A stretch of 64,000 nucleotides of DNA from Zeimonas sp050187175 (GTDB lineage: Bacteria > Pseudomonadota > Gammaproteobacteria > Burkholderiales > Burkholderiaceae_E): assembly GCA_050187175.1 (NCBI GenBank), contig JBFWXS010000024.1:1-64000 (forward strand). Reading direction: 5' to 3'. Made by a program: the position numbers and the translations under genes. The notes under the pieces are model-generated. The model ran no database searches. It worked only from the letters and a program-made list of their open reading frames with translations, and was not told where the DNA came from. Below are positions 54,925 to 64,000 of the stretch, piece by piece (the stretch's first letter is position 1; the number at the start of each line of letters is the position of its first letter).

Positions 54925-55251
54925 ATGCTCAAAGGACAACTGGCCGGCCTGATGAAACAGGCCCAGCAGATGCAGGACAACATGAAGAAGGCGCAGGAGC
55001 AGCTGGCGCTGATCGAGGTCGAGGGCCAGTCGGGCGCCGGCCTCGTCAAGGTCACGATCACCTGCCGCAACGACGTGAAGCGGATCAGCATCGATCCCAG
55101 CCTGCTCGCCGACGACAAGGACATGCTCGAGGATCTGCTCGTCGCGGCCATGAACGACGCGCTGCGCAAGGCCGAGCAGGCCTCGTCGGAGAAGATGTCG
55201 TCGCTGACTGCCGGCCTGCCGCTGCCGCCGGGCTTCAAGATGCCGTTCTGA
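54925..55251 (+). CDS. ybaB: Nucleoid-associated protein YbaB/EbfC
   Basis: A 108-residue DNA-binding protein of the YbaB/EbfC family: MLKGQLAGLMKQAQQMQDNMKKAQ, then VKVTITCRNDVKRISIDPSLL and the C-terminal LPPGFKMPF. It forms a tweezer-like dimer. The dnaX-ybaB-recR order is widely conserved and suggests a shared transcript. AAGGAGAGGG precedes ATG 54925. Confidence 0.96.
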   Translation: MLKGQLAGLMKQAQQMQDNMKKAQEQLALIEVEGQSGAGLVKVTITCRNDVKRISIDPSLLADDKDMLEDLLVAAMNDALRKAEQASSEKMSSLTAGLPLPPGFKMPF

Positions 55252-55303
55252 ACGCGCACGGCCACCGCCCCCGGCTCACCCGGATGCCGTCCACGATGCT
55301 GCG

Positions 55304-55900
55304 ATGAAAGCGCCGGCCCCGCTCGAAGCGCTCACGGCCGCGCTGAAGCGCCTGCCCGGCGTGGGCGCGAAATCGGCGCAGCGCTTCGCCTATCATCTGC
55401 TGCAGCACGATCGCGAAGGCGCCGCGCTGCTGGCGCGCGCGCTGTCCGAGGCGACGCAGCGCGTGCGCCACTGCGAACGCTGCAATACGTTCACCGAGCT
55501 CGACATCTGCGAGACCTGCTCGTCGCCGCGCCGCGATCCGGCGCTGCTGTGCGTCGTCGAGACGCCGGCCGATCAGCTGACGATAGAGCAGACGCTGTCA
55601 TACGGCGGCCTCTACTACGTGCTGATGGGCCGGCTCTCGCCGCTCGACGGCATCGGGCCCAAGCAGATCGGTCTCGAGCGGCTGCTGGCGCGCGCCGGCG
55701 ACGGCGTGGTCCGCGAAGTGATCCTCGCCACCAACTTCACGCAGGAAGGCGAGGCCACGGCGCACTACATCGGCGAGCTGCTGCGCGCGCGCGGCCTGAA
55801 GGTCTCGCGGCTGGCGCGCGGCGTTCCGGTCGGCAGCGAGCTCGAATACGTCGATCCGAGCACCATCGCGCAGGCGCTGCGCGATCGCCGGACCGTCTAG
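55304..55900 (+). CDS. recR: Recombination protein RecR
   Basis: A 198-residue protein acting with RecF and RecO in gap repair. It has the helix-hairpin-helix LKRLPGVGAKSAQRFAYHLL, the zinc finger CERCNTFTELDICETC, and the Toprim domain with VVETPADQLTIEQT and GRLSPLDGIGP. Length is the normal 195-200. It follows ybaB. Confidence 0.97.
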   Translation: MKAPAPLEALTAALKRLPGVGAKSAQRFAYHLLQHDREGAALLARALSEATQRVRHCERCNTFTELDICETCSSPRRDPALLCVVETPADQLTIEQTLSYGGLYYVLMGRLSPLDGIGPKQIGLERLLARAGDGVVREVILATNFTQEGEATAHYIGELLRARGLKVSRLARGVPVGSELEYVDPSTIAQALRDRRTV

Positions 55901-55915
55901 CCCCTGGACTCCGAC

Positions 55916-57166
55916 ATGACGAATCTTGCCCATGGTGCCGGCCCGCTCGCCGGCCCGCTCGCCGGCTTGAAGGTGCTCGAACTCGGCCAGCTGATCGCCG
56001 GTCCTTTCGCCGGCCGCATGATGGGCGATTTCGGCGCCGACGTGATCAAGATCGAGCCGCCGGCGCGCGCCGATGACGGCAGCGACGGCGGCGACCCGCT
56101 GCGCAAATGGCGCAAGCTGCATCCCGACGATCCGTCGGGCACCTCGCTGTGGTGGTACGTGCAGGGGCGCAACAAGCGTTCGGTGACGGTCGACCTGCGG
56201 CAGCCGGCCGGCCAGCGCATCGTGCGCGAGCTGGCCGCGCGCAGCGACATCGTCATCGAGAACTTCCGTCCGGGAGCGCTGGAGCGCTGGGGGCTAGGCT
56301 ACGAGACGCTGGCGGCCGACAACCCGGGGCTGATCCTCGTGCGGCTGTCCGGCTACGGACAGACCGGCCCGTACCGCGACCGGCCCGGCTTCGGCGCCAT
56401 CGCCGAATCGATGGGCGGACTGCGCTACGTCACCGGCTTTCCCGACCGGCCGCCGGTGCGGCCGAATCTGTCGATCGGCGACTCGATGGCGGCGCTGCAC
56501 GGCGTGATAGGCGCGCTGATGGCGCTCAATCACCGGCGCAATACCGGCCGCGGCCAGGTGGTCGACGTTGCGCTGTACGAGGCCGTGTTCAACATGATGG
56601 AGAGCGCAGTGCCGGAGTTCGACCGCTACGGCGTGGTCCGCGAGCGCACCGGCACCAATCTCACCGGCATCGTGCCGTCGAACACCTATCCGACCGCCGA
56701 CGGCGGCCACATCGTCATCGGCGGCAACGGCGATTCGATCTTCAAGCGGCTGATGCGCGAGATCGGCCGCGCCGACCTGGCCGACGATCCTCAGCTCGCC
56801 AGCAATGCCGGGCGCGCGCAGCGTGCGCAGGAGATTGACGACGCGATCGCCGCCTGGACCTCGGCGCATACGCTGGACGAGGGGCTGGCCGCGATGGCGC
56901 GCGCCGAGGTGCCGAGCGGGCGCATCTTCAGCGCGGCCGACATGGTCGACGATCCGCAGTATCTGGCCCGCTCGATGATAGAGCGCGTGCGCCTGCCGGA
57001 CGGCACGCCGCTGGCGGTGCCCGGCGTGGTGCCCAAGTTCTCGGCCACGCCGGGAGCGACGCGCTGGGTCGGTCCCACGCTGGGCGAACACACGCACGCC
57101 GTCCTGGCCGAGCTCGGCTACGACGCGGCGCAGATCGCGAAGCTGACGGAAGATCGGGTAATCTAG
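55916..57166 (+). CDS. Class III CoA-transferase (CaiB/BaiF family)
   Basis: A 416-residue enzyme that exchanges CoA between an acyl-CoA and a carboxylic acid. The conserved GLKVLELGQLIAGPFAGRMMGDFGADVIKIEPP (about 20-50) binds CoA. The catalytic Asp is likely in SIGDSMAALHG (around 182-192). LSGYGQTGPYRDRPGFG and TNLTGIVPSNTYPTADG are further family landmarks. It lies 15 bp after recR and 88 bp before an ABC substrate-binding protein gene. The acid used is unknown; the neighbouring transporter could supply it. Confidence 0.9.
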   Translation: MTNLAHGAGPLAGPLAGLKVLELGQLIAGPFAGRMMGDFGADVIKIEPPARADDGSDGGDPLRKWRKLHPDDPSGTSLWWYVQGRNKRSVTVDLRQPAGQRIVRELAARSDIVIENFRPGALERWGLGYETLAADNPGLILVRLSGYGQTGPYRDRPGFGAIAESMGGLRYVTGFPDRPPVRPNLSIGDSMAALHGVIGALMALNHRRNTGRGQVVDVALYEAVFNMMESAVPEFDRYGVVRERTGTNLTGIVPSNTYPTADGGHIVIGGNGDSIFKRLMREIGRADLADDPQLASNAGRAQRAQEIDDAIAAWTSAHTLDEGLAAMARAEVPSGRIFSAADMVDDPQYLARSMIERVRLPDGTPLAVPGVVPKFSATPGATRWVGPTLGEHTHAVLAELGYDAAQIAKLTEDRVI

Positions 57167-57254
57167 CGTCACCGGGCGAATCCGCCCATCCATCGACAGA
57201 GAAGCTCCCGGCGCCGTGCCGCGGCCCGGGTGGCGCCGAACAAGGAGACATTCG

Positions 57255-58286
57255 ATGCGCAGACGCATTCTGGGCCTGATTCCGGCTTCCCTGCTGGGCG
57301 GCGCGCTGGCCGCCGTGGCCAGCCGCGGCGCGGCCGCGCAGGGGCTCGAACGCAAGAAGCTGACCATCGCGGTCGGCGGCAAGGCGGCGTTCTACTACCT
57401 GCCGCTCACCATCGCCGAACAGCTCGGCTACTTCAAGGAACAAGGCCTGGAGGTCGAGATCGTCGATTTCGCCGGCGGTTCGGCCGCGCTGCGCGCCGTC
57501 GTCGGCGGCTCGGCCGACGTGGTGTCCGGTGCCTACGAGCACACGATCAACCTGCAGTCGAACAAGCAGTATTTCCGCGCTTTCGTGCTGCAGGGCAGGG
57601 CCCCGGCGGTGTCGGTCGGCGTCTCGTCCAAGGCGAAGTACCAGTCGCCGGCGGACCTGAAGGGCATGAAGATCGGCGTGTCGGCGCCCGGCTCGTCGAC
57701 GAACATGGTGGCCAACTACGTGCTGGCGCGCGGCGGGCTCAAGCCGAACGAGGTGTCGTTCATAGGCGTGGGAACCGGCAACGGCGCGCTGGCCGCGATG
57801 CGCTCCGGCCAGATCGACGCGATCTCGAACGTCGATCCGGTGATGACCATGCTCGAGCAGAAGGGCGACGTGAAGATCATCGCCGACACGCGCTCGCTGA
57901 AGGGTACCGAGCAGCTGTTCGGCGGCCCGATGCCCGCCGGCTCGCTGTACGCGCCGGAGGAGTTCATCCGCCGCAACCCGAACACGATTCAGGCGCTGAC
58001 CAATGCGATGGTCAAGGCGCTGAAATGGCTGCAGGCAGCGGGTCCGTCGGACATCATCCGCACCGTGCCCGAGGCCTATCTGCTCGGCGACCGTGCGCTG
58101 TATCTGGCTTCCTATAACAACGTTCGCGAAGCCACCAGCCCCGACGGCCTGATCTCCGAGGCCGGCGCCAGGACGACGCTGAAGGCGCTGGCCTCCTTCA
58201 ATCCGAGGATAGTGCCGGCGCAGATCGACCTATCTCGCACCTATACCAACGAGTTCACCCGCAAGGCGCTGGCGAGCGTGAAGTGA
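57255..58286 (+). CDS. ABC transporter substrate-binding protein (NitT/TauT family)
   Basis: A 343-residue periplasmic binding protein. Residues 1-30 are a signal peptide, beginning MRRRILGLIP and with an AAAQG cut region; the double Arg might suggest Tat export, but the motif is incomplete. The mature protein has AFYYLPLTIAEQLGYFKEQGL and LKGMKIGVSAPGSSTNMVANYVL, characteristic of the SsuA/ThiY-like group. AAGGAGA precedes ATG 57255. It overlaps the ATPase gene by 4 bp. The ligand is not known; the family covers sulfonates, nitrate, pyrimidines and aromatic acids. Confidence 0.9.
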   Translation: MRRRILGLIPASLLGGALAAVASRGAAAQGLERKKLTIAVGGKAAFYYLPLTIAEQLGYFKEQGLEVEIVDFAGGSAALRAVVGGSADVVSGAYEHTINLQSNKQYFRAFVLQGRAPAVSVGVSSKAKYQSPADLKGMKIGVSAPGSSTNMVANYVLARGGLKPNEVSFIGVGTGNGALAAMRSGQIDAISNVDPVMTMLEQKGDVKIIADTRSLKGTEQLFGGPMPAGSLYAPEEFIRRNPNTIQALTNAMVKALKWLQAAGPSDIIRTVPEAYLLGDRALYLASYNNVREATSPDGLISEAGARTTLKALASFNPRIVPAQIDLSRTYTNEFTRKALASVK

Positions 58287-59095
58287 CGGTTCCCGCGCTG
58301 GCCCTGGACGGGATCACCTGCACCTTCATTTCGCGCGACGATCCGTCCCAGCGTCACACGGCCGTGCAGGACGTGACGCTGAGCATCGCACCGGGCGAGT
58401 TCGTGTCGGTGGTCGGCCCGACCGGCTGCGGCAAGTCGACGCTGCTGAACGTGGGCGCCGGGCTGCTGCAGCCGTCGACCGGCACCGTGCGCGTGTTCGG
58501 CGAGCCGCTGGCCGGCATCAACCGCCGCGCCGGCTACATGTTCCAGGCCGAGGCGCTGATGCCGTGGCGCAGCGCGCTGCAGAACGTCATTGCCGGGCTG
58601 CAGTTCCGCGGCGTGCCCGACGCCGAAGCGCGCCGCCAGGGCGAAGAGTGGCTGGCGCGCGTCGGGCTGGCCGGCTTCGGCGACCGCTATCCGCACCAGC
58701 TGTCGGGCGGCATGCGCAAGCGCGCCGCGCTGGCGCAGACGCTGATCATGGATCCCGACATCATCCTGATGGATGAGCCGTTCTCCGCGCTCGACGTGCA
58801 GACGCGGCAGCTGATGGAGAACGAAGTGCTGGACCTGTGGGCGGCGCGCCGGAAGGCGGTGCTGTTCATCACGCACGATCTCGACGAGGCGATCGCAATG
58901 AGCGACCGCGTCATCGTGCTGTCGGCCGGGCCGGCCTCGCATCCGATCGGCGAGTTCCCGGTCACGCTGCCGCGGCCGCGCGACGTGGCCGAGATCCGCA
59001 ACCAACCCGAGTTCGTCTCGTTGTACAGCCGCATCTGGGAGGTGCTGCGCGACGAGGTCCTGAAGGGATACGCGCAATTGAAGCGCCGGGCCTGA
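58283..59095 (+). CDS. ABC transporter ATP-binding protein (NitT/TauT family)
   Basis: A 270-residue ATPase. Walker A GPTGCGKSTLL (about 47-57), Q-loop in MFQAEALMPWRSAL, signature LSGGMRKRAALAQ, Walker B IILMDEPFSALD and H-loop FITHD are all present. It starts with GTG at 58283, overlapping the TGA of the binding-protein gene (GTGA). Powers import through the permease encoded 4 bp downstream. Confidence 0.94.
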   Translation: MTVPALALDGITCTFISRDDPSQRHTAVQDVTLSIAPGEFVSVVGPTGCGKSTLLNVGAGLLQPSTGTVRVFGEPLAGINRRAGYMFQAEALMPWRSALQNVIAGLQFRGVPDAEARRQGEEWLARVGLAGFGDRYPHQLSGGMRKRAALAQTLIMDPDIILMDEPFSALDVQTRQLMENEVLDLWAARRKAVLFITHDLDEAIAMSDRVIVLSAGPASHPIGEFPVTLPRPRDVAEIRNQPEFVSLYSRIWEVLRDEVLKGYAQLKRRA

Positions 59096-59099
59096 CACG

Positions 59100-59906
59100 A
59101 TGACCAAGCTGCGGCTGCGCACCTACCAGTTCCTGATCTTCGTCGGCCTGCTGCTGCTATGGCACGTGCTCACCAGCCCCGACATCCTGCCGCCGATCTA
59201 CTTCGAGAACCCGCACCAGGCCGCGTTCTTCTTCGGCGAACCGTTCAAGGTGTTCGGCCGCATCGTCGACTGGTTCGTCAGCGGCGAGATCTTCGTCCAC
59301 CTCGGCGTCACGCTGTTCGAGACGATGGCGGCATTCGTGATCGGCACGGTCTGCGGGCTGGCCGTCGGCATGTGGCTGGCCCTGTCGCCGACCGCCGCCA
59401 CTTTGCTGGATCCGTACATCACGGCGCTGAACTCGATGCCGCGCGTGATCCTGGCGCCCATCTTCTCGGTATGGTTCGGCCTGGGCGTCTGGTCCAAGGT
59501 CGCGCTGGGCTTCACGCTGGTCTTCTTCATCGTGTTCTTCAACGTCTACCAGGGCGTGCGCGAAGTCAGCCCGAACGTGCTGGCCAGCGCCCGCATGCTG
59601 GGCGCCAGCCGCGGCCAGCTGCTGCGCCACGTCTACCTGCCCAGCGCCACCAGCTGGGTGTTCTCCAGCCTGCACACCTCGGTCGGCCTGGCCTTCGTCG
59701 GTGCGGTGGTGGGCGAGTACCTGGGCTCGGCGCGCGGCGTGGGCTACCTGATCCTGCAGGCGGAAGGCACCTTCGACATCAATACGGTGTTCGCCGGCAT
59801 TCTGGTGCTGACGGCGTTCGCGCTGATTCTCGATGCGATCGTCGGCGTCGTAGAGCGCCGGCTGATGAAGTGGCAGCCCAAGACCGGGGAGACGGAGAAG
59901 CTGTGA
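59100..59906 (+). CDS. ABC transporter permease (NitT/TauT family)
   Basis: A 268-residue membrane protein with about six helices. The EAA-type loop lies in NVYQGVREVSPNVLASARMLGASRGQLLRHVYLPSA (about 154-190, in parts). It starts 4 bp after the ATPase gene. It completes a three-gene importer downstream of the CoA-transferase. Confidence 0.93.
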   Translation: MTKLRLRTYQFLIFVGLLLLWHVLTSPDILPPIYFENPHQAAFFFGEPFKVFGRIVDWFVSGEIFVHLGVTLFETMAAFVIGTVCGLAVGMWLALSPTAATLLDPYITALNSMPRVILAPIFSVWFGLGVWSKVALGFTLVFFIVFFNVYQGVREVSPNVLASARMLGASRGQLLRHVYLPSATSWVFSSLHTSVGLAFVGAVVGEYLGSARGVGYLILQAEGTFDINTVFAGILVLTAFALILDAIVGVVERRLMKWQPKTGETEKL

Positions 59907-60063
59907 GCGCGTGAGCAGCGGCTCAACGGCCGCGGGCTCGCGGTCGGCGGCGAGCAGGCTCAGCGTGAAGGTATGGCCGCTGCAGCGGACTGACGTCGGA
60001 CTGCTCGATCTGCCACGTCGGCCTGGACAGGTCTCTACAGGCCTCGACAGACGTCGACGAGCG

Positions 60064-61305
60064 TCAGCCGCGGCTCAGCTGCGCCAGGTCCAGCCCTTCG
60101 ACCGCCCGCTTCAGCACGGCCGAGTCCACCTGCCGGCCGTCGGCCTCGACGATGACGCCGTTCTCCAGCACCAGCGCATAGGTCGCCGACGAGCCGTCCT
60201 TGGCCGCGCGTTCGCGGACCGTGCGCTTGCCGTCCTTGTAGATCTTCTCGGTCTCGGTGCCGGTGTCCTTCTCGCCGGTCACATTGGCCCAGCCCGCGAA
60301 CATCATCAGGCCGGCCAGACCGCCGATGTCGGTGATCTTCAGGTCGATGCGGCGCGCGTCGTCGCGGAACTGCGCCTGCGCCACGGAAGCCTTGAAGCCC
60401 ATCATCTCGTTCTGCTGCGCCTCGTAGCTGTGCCGCTTCAGGCCGCCCAGCGATTCGGGCAGCATGCCTTTCAGCGTCTGCGCGTCGATCGGCGCCCGCC
60501 CGGACGTGCCGGACGCGGCGCCGCCGAGCGCGGCCAGCACCTGGGCGGCGGCCTGGCCGCTGGCGGCGGCGTCGCCCGACTGCGCCGCCTGGTCGGCCGA
60601 GGCGCGCGCCTCTTCCATCTTCTTGCCGGCTTCCTCCATCCGCCGCGCCATCTCATCGAGCTTGCGCGTGTCTATGCTGACCTCGCCGGACGGCGTCTTG
60701 ATCGACATCGAGCCTGCGCTGCCGGCCATCATCGCTGACGGGCCGCCGGCCAGCGCCCCGGCCAGCGCGCCGATGATCAGGTTGGCCACGATGCCGCAGA
60801 CGATCAGCACTGCCGTATAGGGGAGGGCCTTGTCCTGCGGGCACTTCATCAGCGTCGGCAGGCCGACGTAGATCAGGTAGATCGAGTACAGCCCGACCAG
60901 GCCCAGGATGGCCAGCGCCGGGATCAGCGAGAAGATGCCGGCCAGCATCATCGCGGTACTGCCGTAGGCCATCAGCTTGAAGGCTGCCAGCGGATTCTTC
61001 TGACCGCCGAAGGTGGGCGCCAGCGCATTCACGATCAGCGACATCACGTAGATCATCGCCAGGCTGAGCAGGTAGCTGACGACCGCCGACGCCAGGCCCG
61101 CCATGATGGGCACGCGGAAGGACACGCCGAAGCCGCCCATGCCCACCAGCGAGAAGCCGATGAACTGCGCGATCGCCGGTATCGCGGCCAGGTAGATCAG
61201 GTAGTTCTTGTAGATGCTGCCGATGTCGCCGGGCTCGGCGTCGATCACGGGCCACTCGGTCTTGGGGGTTAGCAGGATCGCCTTCACACGCTCGATGAGG
61301 GCCAT
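60064..61305 (-). CDS. Yip1 domain membrane protein
   Basis: A 413-residue protein. The first 200 residues form a Yip1-like membrane domain with about five helices (start MALIERVKAILLTPKTEWPVI, then NYLIYLAAIPAIAQFIGFSL). A cytosolic or periplasmic C-terminal half has an Ala/Gln/Ser-rich coiled-coil-like stretch (MARRMEEAGKKMEEARASAD) and a compact end domain. AAGGAA precedes the ATG. Bacterial Yip1 proteins have no settled function. It converges with the ABC permease and diverges from carA. Confidence 0.8.
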   Translation of the reverse strand: MALIERVKAILLTPKTEWPVIDAEPGDIGSIYKNYLIYLAAIPAIAQFIGFSLVGMGGFGVSFRVPIMAGLASAVVSYLLSLAMIYVMSLIVNALAPTFGGQKNPLAAFKLMAYGSTAMMLAGIFSLIPALAILGLVGLYSIYLIYVGLPTLMKCPQDKALPYTAVLIVCGIVANLIIGALAGALAGGPSAMMAGSAGSMSIKTPSGEVSIDTRKLDEMARRMEEAGKKMEEARASADQAAQSGDAAASGQAAAQVLAALGGAASGTSGRAPIDAQTLKGMLPESLGGLKRHSYEAQQNEMMGFKASVAQAQFRDDARRIDLKITDIGGLAGLMMFAGWANVTGEKDTGTETEKIYKDGKRTVRERAAKDGSSATYALVLENGVIVEADGRQVDSAVLKRAVEGLDLAQLSRG

Positions 61306-61560
61306 GAGAGTTCCTTGATCTTGACGCTGAGGAAGCCGTCAGTGTAGGCCTGCCCGCCTGCCGCAGACAATGGGATGGCGACCAACGGTCGAGGGAAAGG
61401 AGACGAAAACTGCTATAATTTTGCGGTTTACCCAACGCCCGCCGGTTAGCGCCTACACCTACCGAATACCGCCACCTCCTGTGCTTTCCGGCCGCCCTTG
61501 CGGGCGCTCCGACGAGGCACGGCCCATGGGTGCGCCGGCGAGTCCTGCAGGAGTTGCCGT
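61306..61560 (+). other. Intergenic leader of carA
   Basis: A 255-bp spacer between divergent Yip1 and carA. It has an extended -10 promoter at 61411-61419 and a leader of roughly 135 nt. No clear terminator-antiterminator, PurR-like or pyrimidine-attenuation element is recognised. Confidence 0.5.
61411..61419 (+). promoter_or_regulatory. Extended -10 promoter of carAB
   Basis: TGCTATAAT gives a perfect TATAAT (61414-61419) with the extended TGn. The -35 region lacks a consensus hexamer, which an extended -10 can compensate for. Confidence 0.65.
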
Positions 61561-62769
61561 TTGTCACCCGAATCCGTCACGCTGGCCGCCCGCGCACCGG
61601 CCCGGCTGATCCCCGATGCAGCGCCCGCCGCGCTGGTCCTGGCCGATGGCACCGTGTTTCACGGCCGTTCCATCGGCGCGCCGACGCAGACCGCCGGCGA
61701 AGTCGTCTTCAATACCTCGATGACCGGCTACCAGGAGATCCTCACCGATCCCAGCTATTGCCGGCAGATCGTCACGCTCACCTATCCGCAGATCGGCAAC
61801 TACGGCGTCAGCGCCGAGGACGTCGAAGCCTCGCGCATCCACGCCGCCGGACTGGTCGTCAAGGAACTGCCGCCGCGCCATTCGAACTGGCGCTCGTCCA
61901 GCAGCCTGTCCGACTATCTGCGCGGCGAAGGCATCCCCGGCATCGCCGGCATCGATACGCGGCGGCTGACGCGGCTGCTGAGCACGCAGGGTGCGCAGAA
62001 CGCATGCCTGGTGGCGGCCGCCGAACCGGGGCAGGCGCTGGACATCGACGCGGCGCTGTCGGCGGCGCGCGCGTTCCCGGGTCTCGCCGGCATGGACCTC
62101 GCCAAGGTCGTCTCCACGCGCGACCCGTATGCCTGGACCGAAGGTTCGTGGCAGCTCGGCAGCGGCTACACGGCCGGCCCGTCGGAAGCCGCCGGCAGCC
62201 GCCGCTTCAAGGTCGTCGCCTACGACTATGGCGTCAAGCGCAACATCCTGCGGCTGCTGGTCGATCGCGGCTGTGACGTGACCGTGCTGCCGGCGCAGGC
62301 CAGCGCCGCCGACGCGCTGGCGTTGAAGCCCGACGGCATCTTCCTGTCGAACGGCCCCGGCGATCCCGAGCCCTGCGACTATGCCATCGCCGCCACGCGC
62401 GAGCTGATCGACCGCGGGCTGCCGACCTTCGGCATCTGCCTGGGCCACCAGATCATGGGTCTGGCCTCGGGCGGGCGCACGATGAAGATGAAGTTCGGCC
62501 ATCACGGCGCCAACCATCCGGTGAAGGACCTCGACACCGGCAAGGTCTACATCACCAGCCAGAACCACGGCTTCGCCGTCGACCCGGCCTCGCTGCCGGC
62601 CAATCTGCGCGTCACGCACGTGTCGCTGTTCGACGGCTCCATCCAGGGGCTGGCGCGCACCGACCGGCCGGCCTTCTGCTTCCAGGGGCATCCCGAGGCG
62701 AGCCCCGGGCCGCGTGACATCCACGACCTGTTCGACCGCTTCGTGTCGCTGATGGCCCGTCCCGTTTAA
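61561..62769 (+). CDS. carA: Carbamoyl-phosphate synthase small subunit
   Basis: A 402-residue glutamine amidotransferase subunit supplying ammonia to CarB for arginine and pyrimidine synthesis. It has AALVLADGTVFHGRSIGA, FNTSMTGYQEILTDPSY, and the class I amidotransferase triad: Cys in FGICLGHQI and His-Glu in FQGHPEASPGP. The start is taken as TTG 61561, because an AGGAG site lies 7 bp before it and there is no in-frame ATG in the suitable place; an ATG at 61498 is upstream of the SD and would add 21 unlikely residues. Followed 13 bp later by carB. Confidence 0.94.
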   Translation: MSPESVTLAARAPARLIPDAAPAALVLADGTVFHGRSIGAPTQTAGEVVFNTSMTGYQEILTDPSYCRQIVTLTYPQIGNYGVSAEDVEASRIHAAGLVVKELPPRHSNWRSSSSLSDYLRGEGIPGIAGIDTRRLTRLLSTQGAQNACLVAAAEPGQALDIDAALSAARAFPGLAGMDLAKVVSTRDPYAWTEGSWQLGSGYTAGPSEAAGSRRFKVVAYDYGVKRNILRLLVDRGCDVTVLPAQASAADALALKPDGIFLSNGPGDPEPCDYAIAATRELIDRGLPTFGICLGHQIMGLASGGRTMKMKFGHHGANHPVKDLDTGKVYITSQNHGFAVDPASLPANLRVTHVSLFDGSIQGLARTDRPAFCFQGHPEASPGPRDIHDLFDRFVSLMARPV

Positions 62770-62782
62770 CGATCGCTGCACC

Positions 62783-64000
<1,218 letters not shown>

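Overview
The window is high-GC chromosomal DNA with the gene content and local gene orders I associate with Burkholderiales (Betaproteobacteria), perhaps near Alcaligenaceae. The supporting features are rpsF-priB-rpsR-rplI-dnaB, alaC-hom-thrC followed by moeA-moaD-moaE, ffs-dnaX-ybaB-recR, rho next to trxA, a Bug/TctC-type binding protein, and carAB. There is no rRNA or tRNA gene, so no finer placement is claimed. A run of 100 N at 9325-9424 marks an assembly gap.

Layout. 1-5840: a 2-hydroxyacid dehydrogenase, a Na+/H+ antiporter-like protein, an acyl-CoA-binding protein, a DUF924 protein, a small membrane protein and a SulP transporter. 5849-15633 looks accessory and catabolic: a SAF-domain dehydrogenase, a ferritin-like diiron protein, an HSL-type esterase, a GMC oxidoreductase, a LysR regulator, a periplasmic Bug protein and a 752-residue sulfatase. 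15833-19139: a tandem-AAA ATPase that overlaps a convergent lipase-like hydrolase. 19313-24964: the ribosomal-protein operon and dnaB. 25007-34519: an amino-acid oxidase-like protein, PhoH, Bcp, a Mth938-like protein, AlaC, Hom, ThrC and an EamA exporter. 34630-46466: Moco synthesis genes (mobB, moeA, moaD, moaE), crcB, an EamA transporter and a complete CoxL-type molybdenum hydroxylase operon (small, large and medium subunits, then CoxD, CoxE, CoxG and XdhC-like proteins). The cofactor genes therefore sit directly beside a likely user. 46704-58286 and onward: clpB behind a sigma-32-type promoter, a secreted hydrolase, rho, trxA, SRP RNA, dnaX, ybaB, recR, a class III CoA-transferase and a NitT/TauT-type ABC importer (to 59906). 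60064-64000: a Yip1 protein and carA-carB, with carB cut by the window end.

The most striking object is dnaB. Its 1197-codon frame holds two complete inteins that remove 312 and 423 residues and leave a 462-residue helicase. The first splits the Walker A motif (after GRPSMGK), starts with Ala and carries the Trp-Cys-Thr signature of class 3 inteins, with a homing-endonuclease domain that has lost both catalytic acids. The second starts with Cys, sits in the RE|SG motif and keeps an intact-looking LAGLIDADG endonuclease. Two mechanistically different inteins, at different stages of decay, thus share one essential replication gene.

A second theme is short tandem repeats. Arrays with a 14-bp period straddle the stop codons of two neighbouring genes (GMC oxidoreductase and Bug protein), and one of them surrounds the assembly gap. 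In-frame arrays lengthen low-complexity parts of PhoH (9 bp), MoeA (12 bp) and DnaX (15 bp). Intergenic arrays lie at 49473-49514 (7 bp) and 46607-46644 (GC-rich, G-quadruplex-prone).
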